From Maribacter litoralis (GTDB lineage: Bacteria; Bacteroidota; Bacteroidia; Flavobacteriales; Flavobacteriaceae), in contig NZ_QCZD01000005.1 in NCBI RefSeq assembly GCF_003075045.1, positions 1-64,000 of the forward strand: 64,000 nt of DNA, written 5' to 3'. A program made the position numbers and the translations under genes. Below are positions 7,777 through 15,567 of this stretch, piece after piece (position 1 is the stretch's first letter; each line of letters opens with the position of its first letter). Under the pieces are notes generated by a model that was not told the origin of the DNA, searched no databases, and saw only the letters and a list, made by a program, of their open reading frames with translations.

Positions 7777-9060
7777 ATGTCAATTTTAGAAAACATCACA
7801 TCTTCTAAATATGCAATTGCATTAGAAGATAAACACGGAGCACACAATTATCACCCATTACCTGTTGTATTGAGCAGGGGAGAAGGTGTTTATGTATGGG
7901 ACGTTGAAGGAAAAAAGTATTATGATTTTTTATCTGCTTATTCTGCGGTAAACCAAGGTCACTGCCACCCAAAAATTGTAAATGCAATGACGGATCAGGC
8001 AAAAACCTTAACGTTGACCTCAAGGGCTTTTTACAATGATATGTTGGGTAAGTATGAAAAATATGCTACTGAAACTTTTCATTTCGATAAGCTGTTGCCT
8101 ATGAATACAGGTGCTGAAGCTGTTGAAACGGCTTTAAAAATTTGTAGAAAATGGGCTTACGAAGAAAAAGGTATTGCAGAGAACAATGCTGAGATTATTG
8201 TTTGTGAAAACAATTTTCATGGTCGTACCACTACTATTATATCATTTTCTAATGATCCGGTAGCTCGTAAAAATTTTGGACCGTATACAGACGGGTTCAT
8301 TAAAATAGAGTATGATAATTTAGAAGCTTTGGAAGAAGTTTTAAAATCTAATGATAATATAGCAGGCTTTCTAGTAGAACCTATACAAGGTGAAGCAGGG
8401 GTTTATGTGCCTTCTGAAGGATATTTAAGTGGTGCAAAAGCATTATGTGAAAAGTATAATGTTTTGTTCATTGCCGATGAAGTACAGACAGGTATAGCAA
8501 GAACGGGTCGTTTATTGGCAACCTGTGGCAATTGTTCTTGTTCAGATAAGCATTGTAGCGGTACTCCCGAAATTAAACCGGATATTCTAATTTTAGGCAA
8601 AGCCTTGTCTGGTGGAGCATATCCTGTTTCTGCAGTTTTGGCAAATGACAATATCATGGGAGTTATTCGCCCAGGAAATCATGGAAGTACATTTGGAGGA
8701 AACCCTATTGCTGCAGCCGTGGGCATGGCAGCTCTTGAAGTAGTGAAAAATGAAGAGCTTGCAAATAATGCAGTTGAGTTGGGCGAACTCTTTAGATCAG
8801 AGCTTAATAAATTTATATCTACAACTAATTTGGTGAACAGTGTTCGTGGTAAAGGTCTTTTAAATGCTATACTTATTAATGATAGTGAAGAAAGTTCAAC
8901 CGCATGGGATATTTGTATGGCTCTAAAGGAAAATGGTCTGCTTGCGAAACCAACTCACGGTAATATTATAAGGTTTGCACCACCGTTGGTAATGACTAAA
9001 GAACAACTTTTAGATTGTGTTGCTATTATTATTAAAACACTGAAAGAGTTTAAAAACTAG
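7777..9060 (+). CDS. rocD: Ornithine--oxo-acid aminotransferase
   Basis: A 427-residue class III PLP aminotransferase that moves the delta-amino group of ornithine to 2-oxoglutarate, giving glutamate semialdehyde (arginine/ornithine catabolism, proline link). Motifs: NTGAEAVETALK (phosphate/ring binding), ADEVQTGIARTG with the ring Asp, and the PLP lysine K275 in LGKALSGG, followed by HGSTFGGNP. Unusually, a cysteine-rich stretch C-x2-C-x-C-x4-C (Cys250, 253, 255, 260) interrupts the region between RTGRLLAT and the PLP lysine. Flanked by an inverted repeat upstream and a strong terminator downstream, so it is transcribed alone. Confidence 0.93.
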   Translation: MSILENITSSKYAIALEDKHGAHNYHPLPVVLSRGEGVYVWDVEGKKYYDFLSAYSAVNQGHCHPKIVNAMTDQAKTLTLTSRAFYNDMLGKYEKYATETFHFDKLLPMNTGAEAVETALKICRKWAYEEKGIAENNAEIIVCENNFHGRTTTIISFSNDPVARKNFGPYTDGFIKIEYDNLEALEEVLKSNDNIAGFLVEPIQGEAGVYVPSEGYLSGAKALCEKYNVLFIADEVQTGIARTGRLLATCGNCSCSDKHCSGTPEIKPDILILGKALSGGAYPVSAVLANDNIMGVIRPGNHGSTFGGNPIAAAVGMAALEVVKNEELANNAVELGELFRSELNKFISTTNLVNSVRGKGLLNAILINDSEESSTAWDICMALKENGLLAKPTHGNIIRFAPPLVMTKEQLLDCVAIIIKTLKEFKN

Positions 9061-9064
9061 AAAT

Positions 9065-9097
9065 AAAAAATCCCCGATCTACATCGGGGATTTTTTT
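9065..9097 (+). terminator. Terminator of rocD (possibly bidirectional)
   Basis: AAAAATCCCCGAT and ATCGGGGATTTTTTT form a strong GC-core hairpin with a CTAC loop right after the rocD stop. A-rich sequence on the other side means it could also stop transcription from the convergent gene. Confidence 0.92.
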
Positions 9098-9110
9098 GAT
9101 TTTTTTATTC

Positions 9111-9422
9111 TTATTGAAACTCGCCATTAGCAAAAAATGCGATAATCAATCCGAAATAAATGATACCGAGAACTAAATAAATTAACGCTAGTGCCAAACC
9201 TATATACGATAGAATTTTTCCTGTGCTAATATTTTCGAAACCTCGGTAATTACCAGGATTTTCTTCATAAAATCTTTTGGCTTTATTAGCATTGCTTAAG
9301 CCCAAAAAACTGAATATAGCCCCAAAAGGACCACAACAGAAAATGGTTAATACAATAGATAATATGCCAAATGTCAATGCATTGCTAGAACCTGGTATTA
9401 GTTGATATTCTGAGTTGTTCAT
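9111..9422 (-). CDS. CCC-motif-type small membrane protein
   Basis: A 103-residue protein with two hydrophobic hairpins. Helix 1 carries IFCCGPFGAIF (a CC version of the CCC motif). Between the helices is an amphipathic segment (AKRFYEENPGNYRGFENISTGK) shared with the neighbouring paralogue (KLYKENPENYSNYSTLKTTK). It belongs to the 'CCC motif membrane protein' family of flavobacteria, of unknown function. It follows its paralogue after four bases in a DUF2752-CCC-CCC unit. Confidence 0.75.
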   Translation of the reverse strand: MNNSEYQLIPGSSNALTFGILSIVLTIFCCGPFGAIFSFLGLSNANKAKRFYEENPGNYRGFENISTGKILSYIGLALALIYLVLGIIYFGLIIAFFANGEFQ

Positions 9423-9426
9423 TTAA

Positions 9427-9753
9427 TTATTGTGAATATTGTTCAGACATTGTTCTAACTTGCTCCATATATGCTTCCCATCCACCAATACTCATAATTC
9501 CGTAGATAGAATATGCTAAATATAAAATACCGATTACCAACACGATAATTGAAACCGTTTTAGTAGTTTTTAAAGTACTATAGTTTGAGTAATTTTCTGG
9601 GTTTTCTTTATACAATTTTTCATCTTTTGATACTAAGAAAAATGCAATACCACCTAGAATAATACCAGGTAAACCGCCTATACAGCAGCAGACAAATCCT
9701 ATTATAGCAAGAATTAGTGCTAATGTTACATTGGGTAATTTTTGTTGTTCCAT
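9427..9753 (-). CDS. CCC-motif membrane protein
   Basis: A 108-residue paralogue of the next gene, with helix 1 ending in FVCCCIGGLPGI, which gives the family its name, then a conserved NPENY loop, a second helix and a C-terminal soluble tail (WEAYMEQVRTMSEQYSQ). The cysteine triplet at the membrane edge could be lipidated, redox-active or metal-binding; no evidence decides. It lies between the DUF2752 gene and its paralogue with very short spacers, so co-transcription is likely. Confidence 0.77.
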   Translation of the reverse strand: MEQQKLPNVTLALILAIIGFVCCCIGGLPGIILGGIAFFLVSKDEKLYKENPENYSNYSTLKTTKTVSIIVLVIGILYLAYSIYGIMSIGGWEAYMEQVRTMSEQYSQ

Positions 9754-9768
9754 AATTTAAAGGTTTAG

Positions 9769-10107
9769 TTAAATAAATTTTAATATGTAATTGGTCAATA
9801 TAAAACCTACGGTACTCACCATAAGTATAATCGTAATAGTATTTGAATGTTTAATCGGATAAAATTTATTGATGCCCAAAAAGGCAAATAAGGCTAGCAT
9901 AGGATATATAGCCGGATACATTAAAAAAGCAGAAATAAATTCTCCCTTAATTAAAAATAACAACGAACGTTGCAATCCGCACCCAGGGCAATCTACCCCA
10001 AGCAACTGTTTAGTAAAGCAGGGAAGCATAAAGTTTTCTAATGCCAAAAAAAGAATTAATGCCTTAAGGCGCATCTGTAAATAAATTAATAGTCGGAAAA
10101 TTACCAT
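9769..10107 (-). CDS. DUF2752-family membrane protein
   Basis: Up to 112 residues, with the DUF2752 signature CPGCGLQRS just after the first hydrophobic segment and two or three further helices. The function is unknown. The start is uncertain: the frame opens at ATG 10107, a second ATG is at 10074 (MRLKALILF), and many relatives start still closer to the conserved LPC motif. It heads the CCC-motif gene set and is divergent from the Smr gene, whose promoter lies within 10 bases of this gene's 5' end. Confidence 0.75.
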   Translation of the reverse strand: MVIFRLLIYLQMRLKALILFLALENFMLPCFTKQLLGVDCPGCGLQRSLLFLIKGEFISAFLMYPAIYPMLALFAFLGINKFYPIKHSNTITIILMVSTVGFILTNYILKFI

Positions 10108-10115
10108 TATTTTTG
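10108..10115 (+). promoter_or_regulatory. Candidate -7 element of the Smr gene
   Basis: TATTTTTG fits TAnnTTTG. It contains the TTG (10113) that would give the longest reading frame, so the true start is ATG 10134, 18 bases downstream. Confidence 0.6.
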
Positions 10116-10133
10116 TGCATACAAAACAAAAAC

Positions 10134-10676
10134 ATGCCTCAATTTAAGATTGGTGATACCGTAGAAACGATTGATGATGTCATTAAAGGTGTTGTAGAAT
10201 CTATTAATGGTAGTACAATCACTATTGTAAGTGATGATGGTTTTCCGTTGTCTTTTAATGCTCAAGAACTGGTATTGATATCAGATGACATTCGTGTGTC
10301 TAATTATGATATAGCTAAAATTAAAAAAGAAAAGGAAATTCCAAAACGTAGAAAAGTACCCGCAGTAAAGGCCAAAGAACGCACCGCTCCTAAAATGGAA
10401 GTTGATCTACATATTAACCAACTTGTTAAGAACCCGAAATCGATGGGGAAATTTGATATGCTGAATTTGCAATTAGATACCGCCAAACGACAATTGAACT
10501 TTGCCATTAATAAACGCATACAAAAAGTAGTGTTTATTCATGGGGTAGGTGAGGGAGTGTTAAAAGAAGAGCTCGGATACCTTTTTAGAAAATATGACAA
10601 TGTAAAGTTCTATGATGCCGACTATCAAAAATACGGGTTAGGTGCTACCGAGGTATATATCTTTCAGAATTATTAA
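10134..10676 (+). CDS. Smr-domain protein with N-terminal Tudor-like domain
   Basis: A 180-residue protein. Residues 1-55 (FKIGDTVETIDD, GVVESI, ITIVSDDGFPLSF) form an SH3/Tudor-like barrel like that in MutS2-related Smr proteins. After a Lys/Arg-rich linker (KKEKEIPKRRKVP) comes the Smr domain with its DLH motif (EVDLHINQL) and the H-G-x-G-x-G loop (FIHGVGEGVLKEEL). Smr domains are DNA- or RNA-nicking endonucleases; in some bacteria they act in ribosome rescue or recombination control. Its substrate here is unknown. The start was moved to ATG 10134 on promoter evidence. It converges on the lipoprotein gene with a one-base gap. Confidence 0.86.
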   Translation: MPQFKIGDTVETIDDVIKGVVESINGSTITIVSDDGFPLSFNAQELVLISDDIRVSNYDIAKIKKEKEIPKRRKVPAVKAKERTAPKMEVDLHINQLVKNPKSMGKFDMLNLQLDTAKRQLNFAINKRIQKVVFIHGVGEGVLKEELGYLFRKYDNVKFYDADYQKYGLGATEVYIFQNY

Positions 10677-10677
10677 G

Positions 10678-11184
10678 TTATTCTATAGAAGTTGTAATAG
10701 AACCAAACTCATTGATCTGTAAATCTGTAATTCTACTGCCATTTTCATTTAAGAACGATATACCGCTTAGTTGAATGGTATGTGTAAACAACGTGTCGTT
10801 TTCGGTTGTGGTAGTTACCAATATGCTACCGCTTTCAGCTTCAATTTCTTCAGAGACGGTAGGTGTTACCGGTGGTGGTGAATCACAGAAATAACTGCTG
10901 GTTACGGTCTCGGAAAAAATTCTATAAGTAACCTGTGAGCCACTAGGTACGGTGCTTTCTCTATCTGTAGTGGTTACTGCATTTTGAATTAAAGAGCTTG
11001 ATAACGTTAATATTAAGGCTTCATCATCATTTATCTTGAAAACAACATTTTCTACATTGGCCGTAATTTCATCGCAAAACTCTATTTCGTCAATACTATC
11101 AAAATCTACGGTTTCTATTTGTAAATCGCCGTCATCGCAAGCAAACAACAAAAATAAGCTTCCAAGTAAAAGATATTTTTTCAT
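10678..11184 (-). CDS. Hypothetical lipoprotein
   Basis: A 168-residue exported lipoprotein with a short signal and lipobox (LLFACDDGD, Cys16). The mature part is acidic and beta-rich, with a Pro-rich segment (CDSPPPVTPTVSEE) near the middle and paired cysteines (FCDE, YFCDS). No recognised family. Its own candidate promoter (TAAATTTG) sits four bases before the ATG. It probably lies on the periplasmic face of a membrane or at the cell surface. Confidence 0.68.
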   Translation of the reverse strand: MKKYLLLGSLFLLFACDDGDLQIETVDFDSIDEIEFCDEITANVENVVFKINDDEALILTLSSSLIQNAVTTTDRESTVPSGSQVTYRIFSETVTSSYFCDSPPPVTPTVSEEIEAESGSILVTTTTENDTLFTHTIQLSGISFLNENGSRITDLQINEFGSITTSIE

Positions 11185-11188
11185 AGAT

Positions 11189-11196
11189 CAAATTTA
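11189..11196 (-). promoter_or_regulatory. Candidate -7 element of the lipoprotein gene
   Basis: On the minus strand TAAATTTG (TAnnTTTG), four bases upstream of ATG 11184. No clear -33 TTG was found, so confidence is moderate. Confidence 0.45.
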
Positions 11197-11251
11197 ATTT
11201 AAAATTTGGAAATCTGTCTGTTGCATTACGGTCATTTATGGGTTAATTAAC

Positions 11252-11259
11252 TATTTTTG
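11252..11259 (+). promoter_or_regulatory. Candidate -7 element of the cysteine desulfurase gene
   Basis: TATTTTTG matches TAnnTTTG, 28 bases upstream of ATG 11288, leaving a short 5' leader. No TTG box at the ideal distance. Confidence 0.55.
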
Positions 11260-11287
11260 CCCTTTATTTATTCAAGAGTACGCATAT

Positions 11288-12433
11288 ATGAAACATGTAT
11301 ATTTAGATAACGCAGCAACTACTCAAGTACACCCAAATGTTATAGCTAAAATGCAAGAGGCATTGGCTGTTTACGGCAACCCTTCTTCTACGCATAGTTT
11401 TGGTAGAACAGCTAAAACAGCTATAGAAAGTGCGCGTAAAACTATTGCTAAATATATGAATGCCCAACCATCTGAAATTATATTTACTTCTGGTGGTACC
11501 GAAGCGGATAATATGATCTTGAGGTGTGCAGTACGTGATTTAGGAGTAAAAACCATTATTACCACTAGAATTGAACATCATGCGGTTTTACATACGGTGG
11601 AAGAGTTGGAACAAAAAGGCTTAATACAGTTATGGTATGTAGATTTAGATGCGTATGGTAATCCGGATTTAGCACATTTAGAATCGTTATTACAGAAAGA
11701 TGATTCTAAAAAACTGGTGAGTTTAATGCATGTAAATAATGAGATTGGAAATAAAATAGACTTAAAGGAAATTACACTTTTAAGTAAAAAGTATGATGCC
11801 TTGGTGCATTCAGATACAGTACAGTCTTTAGGTCATTACCATTGGGATGTAAAAGCTTTTCCAATTGATTTCTTAGCTGCAGCTGCGCATAAGTTTCATG
11901 GACCAAAAGGGGTTGGTTTCGCATTTATACGTAAAAATTCTGGTTTAAACTCCATGATTTCAGGCGGTTCACAAGAAAGAGGACTTAGGGCAGGGACCGA
12001 ATCTTTTCATAACATAGTAGGGTTGGAAGAAGCGTTTAAACATGCTTACGACAATTTAGATGAGGAAAAACAGTATGTTGAAGGGCTAAAATCTTATTTC
12101 ATTGATCAAGTGAAGTCCGTAATACCAGATGCAAAATTTAACGGACACTCTAGCGATTTAGATAAAAGTACATATACATTAGTGAATGTATGCTTACCAA
12201 TTGAAGAAGAAAAGGCAATGTTATTGTTATTTAATTTAGATATGAAAGGTATAGCCTGTTCTAAAGGTAGTGCTTGCCAGTCTGGTAGTGATATGGGTTC
12301 GCACGTGCTTACACAAATTCTTACTGATGAGGATATGAAGAAACCATCTGTGCGGTTCTCATTTTCTACATACAATACCAAAGAAGATATTGATTATACG
12401 GTCAATGTTTTAAAAGAGATAATTGAAGCGTAA
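11288..12433 (+). CDS. NifS/IscS-type cysteine desulfurase
   Basis: A 381-residue class V PLP enzyme that releases sulfane sulfur from cysteine for Fe-S clusters, tRNA thiolation or cofactor synthesis. Motifs: YLDNAATT at the N-terminus, SGGTEADNM, the PLP lysine K202 in AAHKFHGPKG, GGSQERGLRAGTE, and the active-site cysteine C330 in GSACQSGS on the mobile loop. The short catalytic loop puts it with the group I NifS/IscS-like enzymes. It has no isc or suf neighbours, so which acceptor it serves cannot be told. It converges on a CsgG-like gene with no gap. Confidence 0.9.
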   Translation: MKHVYLDNAATTQVHPNVIAKMQEALAVYGNPSSTHSFGRTAKTAIESARKTIAKYMNAQPSEIIFTSGGTEADNMILRCAVRDLGVKTIITTRIEHHAVLHTVEELEQKGLIQLWYVDLDAYGNPDLAHLESLLQKDDSKKLVSLMHVNNEIGNKIDLKEITLLSKKYDALVHSDTVQSLGHYHWDVKAFPIDFLAAAAHKFHGPKGVGFAFIRKNSGLNSMISGGSQERGLRAGTESFHNIVGLEEAFKHAYDNLDEEKQYVEGLKSYFIDQVKSVIPDAKFNGHSSDLDKSTYTLVNVCLPIEEEKAMLLLFNLDMKGIACSKGSACQSGSDMGSHVLTQILTDEDMKKPSVRFSFSTYNTKEDIDYTVNVLKEIIEA

Positions 12434-13087
12434 TTAATTTTTGTTTCTATCGCGTTTACGTTCTCTTTCGTATGGAAATTTTCTAATAGCTAATTTCATC
12501 ATACGGTCAATTAGATCTGTAGTGTTCTTACCTGTCTTCTTGTTAATTTCTTTTTCATATTTCCAAAGAAGTTTTCCGGTATCTCCATCACTAATTTTAA
12601 TACCTATTCTGCCATAATTGGCGCCGCCAGAGAAGTAATCGGTAAAACTAAATTCTGTAGGTATACCGTTTGATAATAAAATATTAAGATCTAAGGTTCC
12701 GCTTATAATACCATCTACGCCTAATATTTCGCTTAGTTCTTTGGTGGTATACACATCAATATTTTCATAACTGATATTTTTTTTCGCTAATATGGCCGCT
12801 GTGTTTTCAATATTTTGAAAAGTAACCGGTAATTTTTTCTTTTTACTTCGTTCAGAAAAATAGGTTTCTAGAGCATTCTGTACCGCATGACCCTCATTTT
12901 CTTCTAATCTCTTTTGTTCCGATTTAGAAATTTTCTCATTAAGGTCTAAATTGGTAAGAAAAGGCATAATTGCCAAAACCTTATGATCTTCGCTCAAACG
13001 ATCAAAATTTGGACTTTCGTAAATATTTTTTTGGGCGACTGTAGTAATAGAAGTAATTAGGGCTATTAAGAAAAGTAGTCTTTTCAT
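12434..13087 (-). CDS. Secreted CsgG-fold-like protein
   Basis: A 217-residue protein with signal peptide MKRLLFLIALITSITTVAQ. The pattern VLAIMPF, then an Asn/Glu-rich helix, then SEILGVDGIISGTLDL and KISDGDTGKLLWKYEKEI resembles the CsgG / GNA1162-like fold of periplasmic nucleotide-binding-like or secretion-related lipoproteins. The C-terminus is strongly basic (RERKRDRNKN). There is no lipobox. It is the last gene after the TonB-dependent receptor (nine-base gap), suggesting co-expression with an outer-membrane complex. The function is unknown. Confidence 0.62.
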   Translation of the reverse strand: MKRLLFLIALITSITTVAQKNIYESPNFDRLSEDHKVLAIMPFLTNLDLNEKISKSEQKRLEENEGHAVQNALETYFSERSKKKKLPVTFQNIENTAAILAKKNISYENIDVYTTKELSEILGVDGIISGTLDLNILLSNGIPTEFSFTDYFSGGANYGRIGIKISDGDTGKLLWKYEKEINKKTGKNTTDLIDRMMKLAIRKFPYERERKRDRNKN

Positions 13088-13096
13088 TTTTATTTT

Positions 13097-15562
13097 TTAT
13101 AGGCGAATTCCCAATCTTAAATTTAATACTCTAGAGGTAAGGTAGTTTGGTACGGCGTATTCGTTTTTACTGTCCGCATCCCTTACCCAAGTATTGGTAA
13201 TTGAATTTTGATTATTGAAGAGATTAAAAATTTCAAAACCTAAACTCAATTCTTTAAAACTATGAAGCCAATGTGTACTTGAATATTGTTTGTTACTATT
13301 TGCAAAAATATAGGAAATTCCTAAATCTGCACGTTTATAATCTCTTAATCTATTCTGAAAAATATATGGATCGGCATAACTTGGGGATCCGCCGGGTACA
13401 CCGGTTTGGTACACCAAATTTAAGTACATTTTTAAATCGGGAATTGTGGGTATATAATCTTGAAAGAGAATTCCAAATTTTAAACGTTGATCTGTTGGTC
13501 TAGCGATATAACCTCTATTGTTTCTATTTTCTTCCGTTTTCAAGTAGCCAATGCTTACCCAAGACTCCGTACCCGGAACAAAGGCACCGTTAATTCTTAC
13601 ATCGAAGCCATACACATAGGCTTCGGTATCATTAGTTGCTGCATATCTAATTCGAACATCTTCTAGTGTGTACGGGTTTACATTGTTCAGTTTTTTATAA
13701 TATGCCTCGCTAATAAGTGTAAAAGGTCGGTCCCATAATTGAAAACTATATTCATTACTTGCCACCAAATGAAATGCTTTTTGTGCTTTAACATTGGGTT
13801 GTATGGTTCCTGTACTATCTCTTAATTCTCTATAAAAGGGCGGCTGGTGGTATATTCCTGTAGCTATTTTGAACAGCATGTCTTTTTTCCAATTTGGCTT
13901 TATAGCAAATTGAACCCTAGGGCTAATTACTGTTTGAGAAACTTTTTCGACACCGGTGCCACTTACTGTCCAATGGTGAGAACGTAAACCAGCGTTGTAA
14001 TAAATATCAGTATTGTTCCAAGTTTTGTGGGTGCCTAGTTGCACATAGGCCGAGAATCTATTTGTTTTCACGAAATTTAATGCATTAAGTCCGCTATAAG
14101 CAACTAGGGGTGCATCGAATGCCTCTGAAGGTTGATTGTTCATGAACTCCGATTGCGGTGGTCTAATGGAATATCCGGCAGAATCGATAAACTCAGACTC
14201 TCTTAATTGATCTCTTATATCTTCATGTGTATATTTTATGCCCCATTCTATTAATTCGTTGTTTTTGGTATGTGTGCCTTTGTGTTCTAGGTTGAATATT
14301 AATGCATCTAAATCGTTTCTTGTTCTATTAAATTGCGAACCTACGCCCCTAGATGTTAGAACCTGACCTGCAGTGTCACTATTTAAGTTACTGTCGATAT
14401 CACCTAATTCATACGCCGCAATAACATCTGAATATTCTTCTTCTGTGGTATGGTATATAGATGAAATAAGTTTTAATGTGGTGTTTTCGTTTAATCGATA
14501 GCTACCTTTTAAAGCCCCAAGAGCAGTATTGTATCGATTGATTTCTTGCCCTTCGTAATAAACTACTAATGCCTGAGGATTATCTATGGTGCCAAAATTC
14601 GTTTGCCTGTTGATTGGTTCGTTTTTATAGTCGTTGATAGCTATATTCCCTAAAAAATTAATATGGAATTTAGGTGAAATGTGGTAGGTTAAATAGCTTT
14701 GAACATCTGTAAATGACGGATTAAAATTGCTCTGTGTTTGTTGACTATTTACCAATAAAGAATTGTTTCTATACCTTACACCTGATACAGAACTGAATTT
14801 TTTGTTTTTTGATATTGTTTCTAAACTTGCACTAGCACCTAAAAAACTTAAATCTGCACGTAACGAAAAAAGTGTAGGAGTTTTGTACTTTATATCTAGA
14901 ACAGAAGACATTTTATCTCCGTACTTAGCTTGAAAACCACCTGCAGAAAATTTGACATTTTGAACAAGATCACTATTTACAAAACTTAAGCCTTCTTGCT
15001 GTGCCGATCGAATCAAAAATGGTCTATAGACTTCAATTTCATTAACATAGACTAAGTTTTCATCAAAGTTTCCGCCGCGCACTGCGTATTGTGTACTTAA
15101 TTCATTGTTTGAAGATACGCCTGGTAATAATTTTAATATGGTTTCTACTCCAGAATTTGCACCAGGAATCTTTCTTATTTTCTCTGGAGTAATGTTCAGT
15201 ATATTGTTAATTGATCTTTCTCCTGTTGCAGTTACGGTAACACCATCTATTTGGGTGACATCGCTTTTTAGCACCGGATTGAATTCAAAGGTTTCGTTAG
15301 TCGTTAGAATTAATTTTTCTATGACAACGTCTTTATAGGCTACGTGAGAAAAAGATATGGTATTTTCTTTATCAGCTATAACCTCAAGAATATAAAATCC
15401 ATTGGCATTCGAAATTGTGCCTAAATTTTGAGTAGTGATATTAACATTGGGCAATGGCTTGTTATCCTCATCAAATACAATACCCGAAATAGTAGCGTTC
15501 TGAGCAAAACCAATGGTGCTGCACAGCAGTATTATAAGGCTTGGAACATTGCTAAGTATCAA
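13097..15562 (-). CDS. TonB-dependent outer-membrane receptor with carboxypeptidase-like regulatory domain
   Basis: An 821-residue protein: signal peptide (residues 1-21, ending GFAQ), a CarboxypepD_reg-like beta-sandwich (ISGIVFDEDNKPLPNVNI, about 24-105), a plug domain (about 110-225, with ILKLLPGVSS and YAVRGGNFDENLVYVNEIEVY), and a C-terminal barrel ending in a terminal aromatic/hydrophobic strand (VLNLRLGIRL). It is not a SusC type, because no SusD follows. The start is unusual: no in-frame ATG precedes the signal peptide, so TTG 15562, five bases past the M23 peptidase stop, is the best choice. The substrate is unknown. Confidence 0.88.
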   Translation of the reverse strand: MILSNVPSLIILLCSTIGFAQNATISGIVFDEDNKPLPNVNITTQNLGTISNANGFYILEVIADKENTISFSHVAYKDVVIEKLILTTNETFEFNPVLKSDVTQIDGVTVTATGERSINNILNITPEKIRKIPGANSGVETILKLLPGVSSNNELSTQYAVRGGNFDENLVYVNEIEVYRPFLIRSAQQEGLSFVNSDLVQNVKFSAGGFQAKYGDKMSSVLDIKYKTPTLFSLRADLSFLGASASLETISKNKKFSSVSGVRYRNNSLLVNSQQTQSNFNPSFTDVQSYLTYHISPKFHINFLGNIAINDYKNEPINRQTNFGTIDNPQALVVYYEGQEINRYNTALGALKGSYRLNENTTLKLISSIYHTTEEEYSDVIAAYELGDIDSNLNSDTAGQVLTSRGVGSQFNRTRNDLDALIFNLEHKGTHTKNNELIEWGIKYTHEDIRDQLRESEFIDSAGYSIRPPQSEFMNNQPSEAFDAPLVAYSGLNALNFVKTNRFSAYVQLGTHKTWNNTDIYYNAGLRSHHWTVSGTGVEKVSQTVISPRVQFAIKPNWKKDMLFKIATGIYHQPPFYRELRDSTGTIQPNVKAQKAFHLVASNEYSFQLWDRPFTLISEAYYKKLNNVNPYTLEDVRIRYAATNDTEAYVYGFDVRINGAFVPGTESWVSIGYLKTEENRNNRGYIARPTDQRLKFGILFQDYIPTIPDLKMYLNLVYQTGVPGGSPSYADPYIFQNRLRDYKRADLGISYIFANSNKQYSSTHWLHSFKELSLGFEIFNLFNNQNSITNTWVRDADSKNEYAVPNYLTSRVLNLRLGIRL

Positions 15563-15567
15563 ATAAT

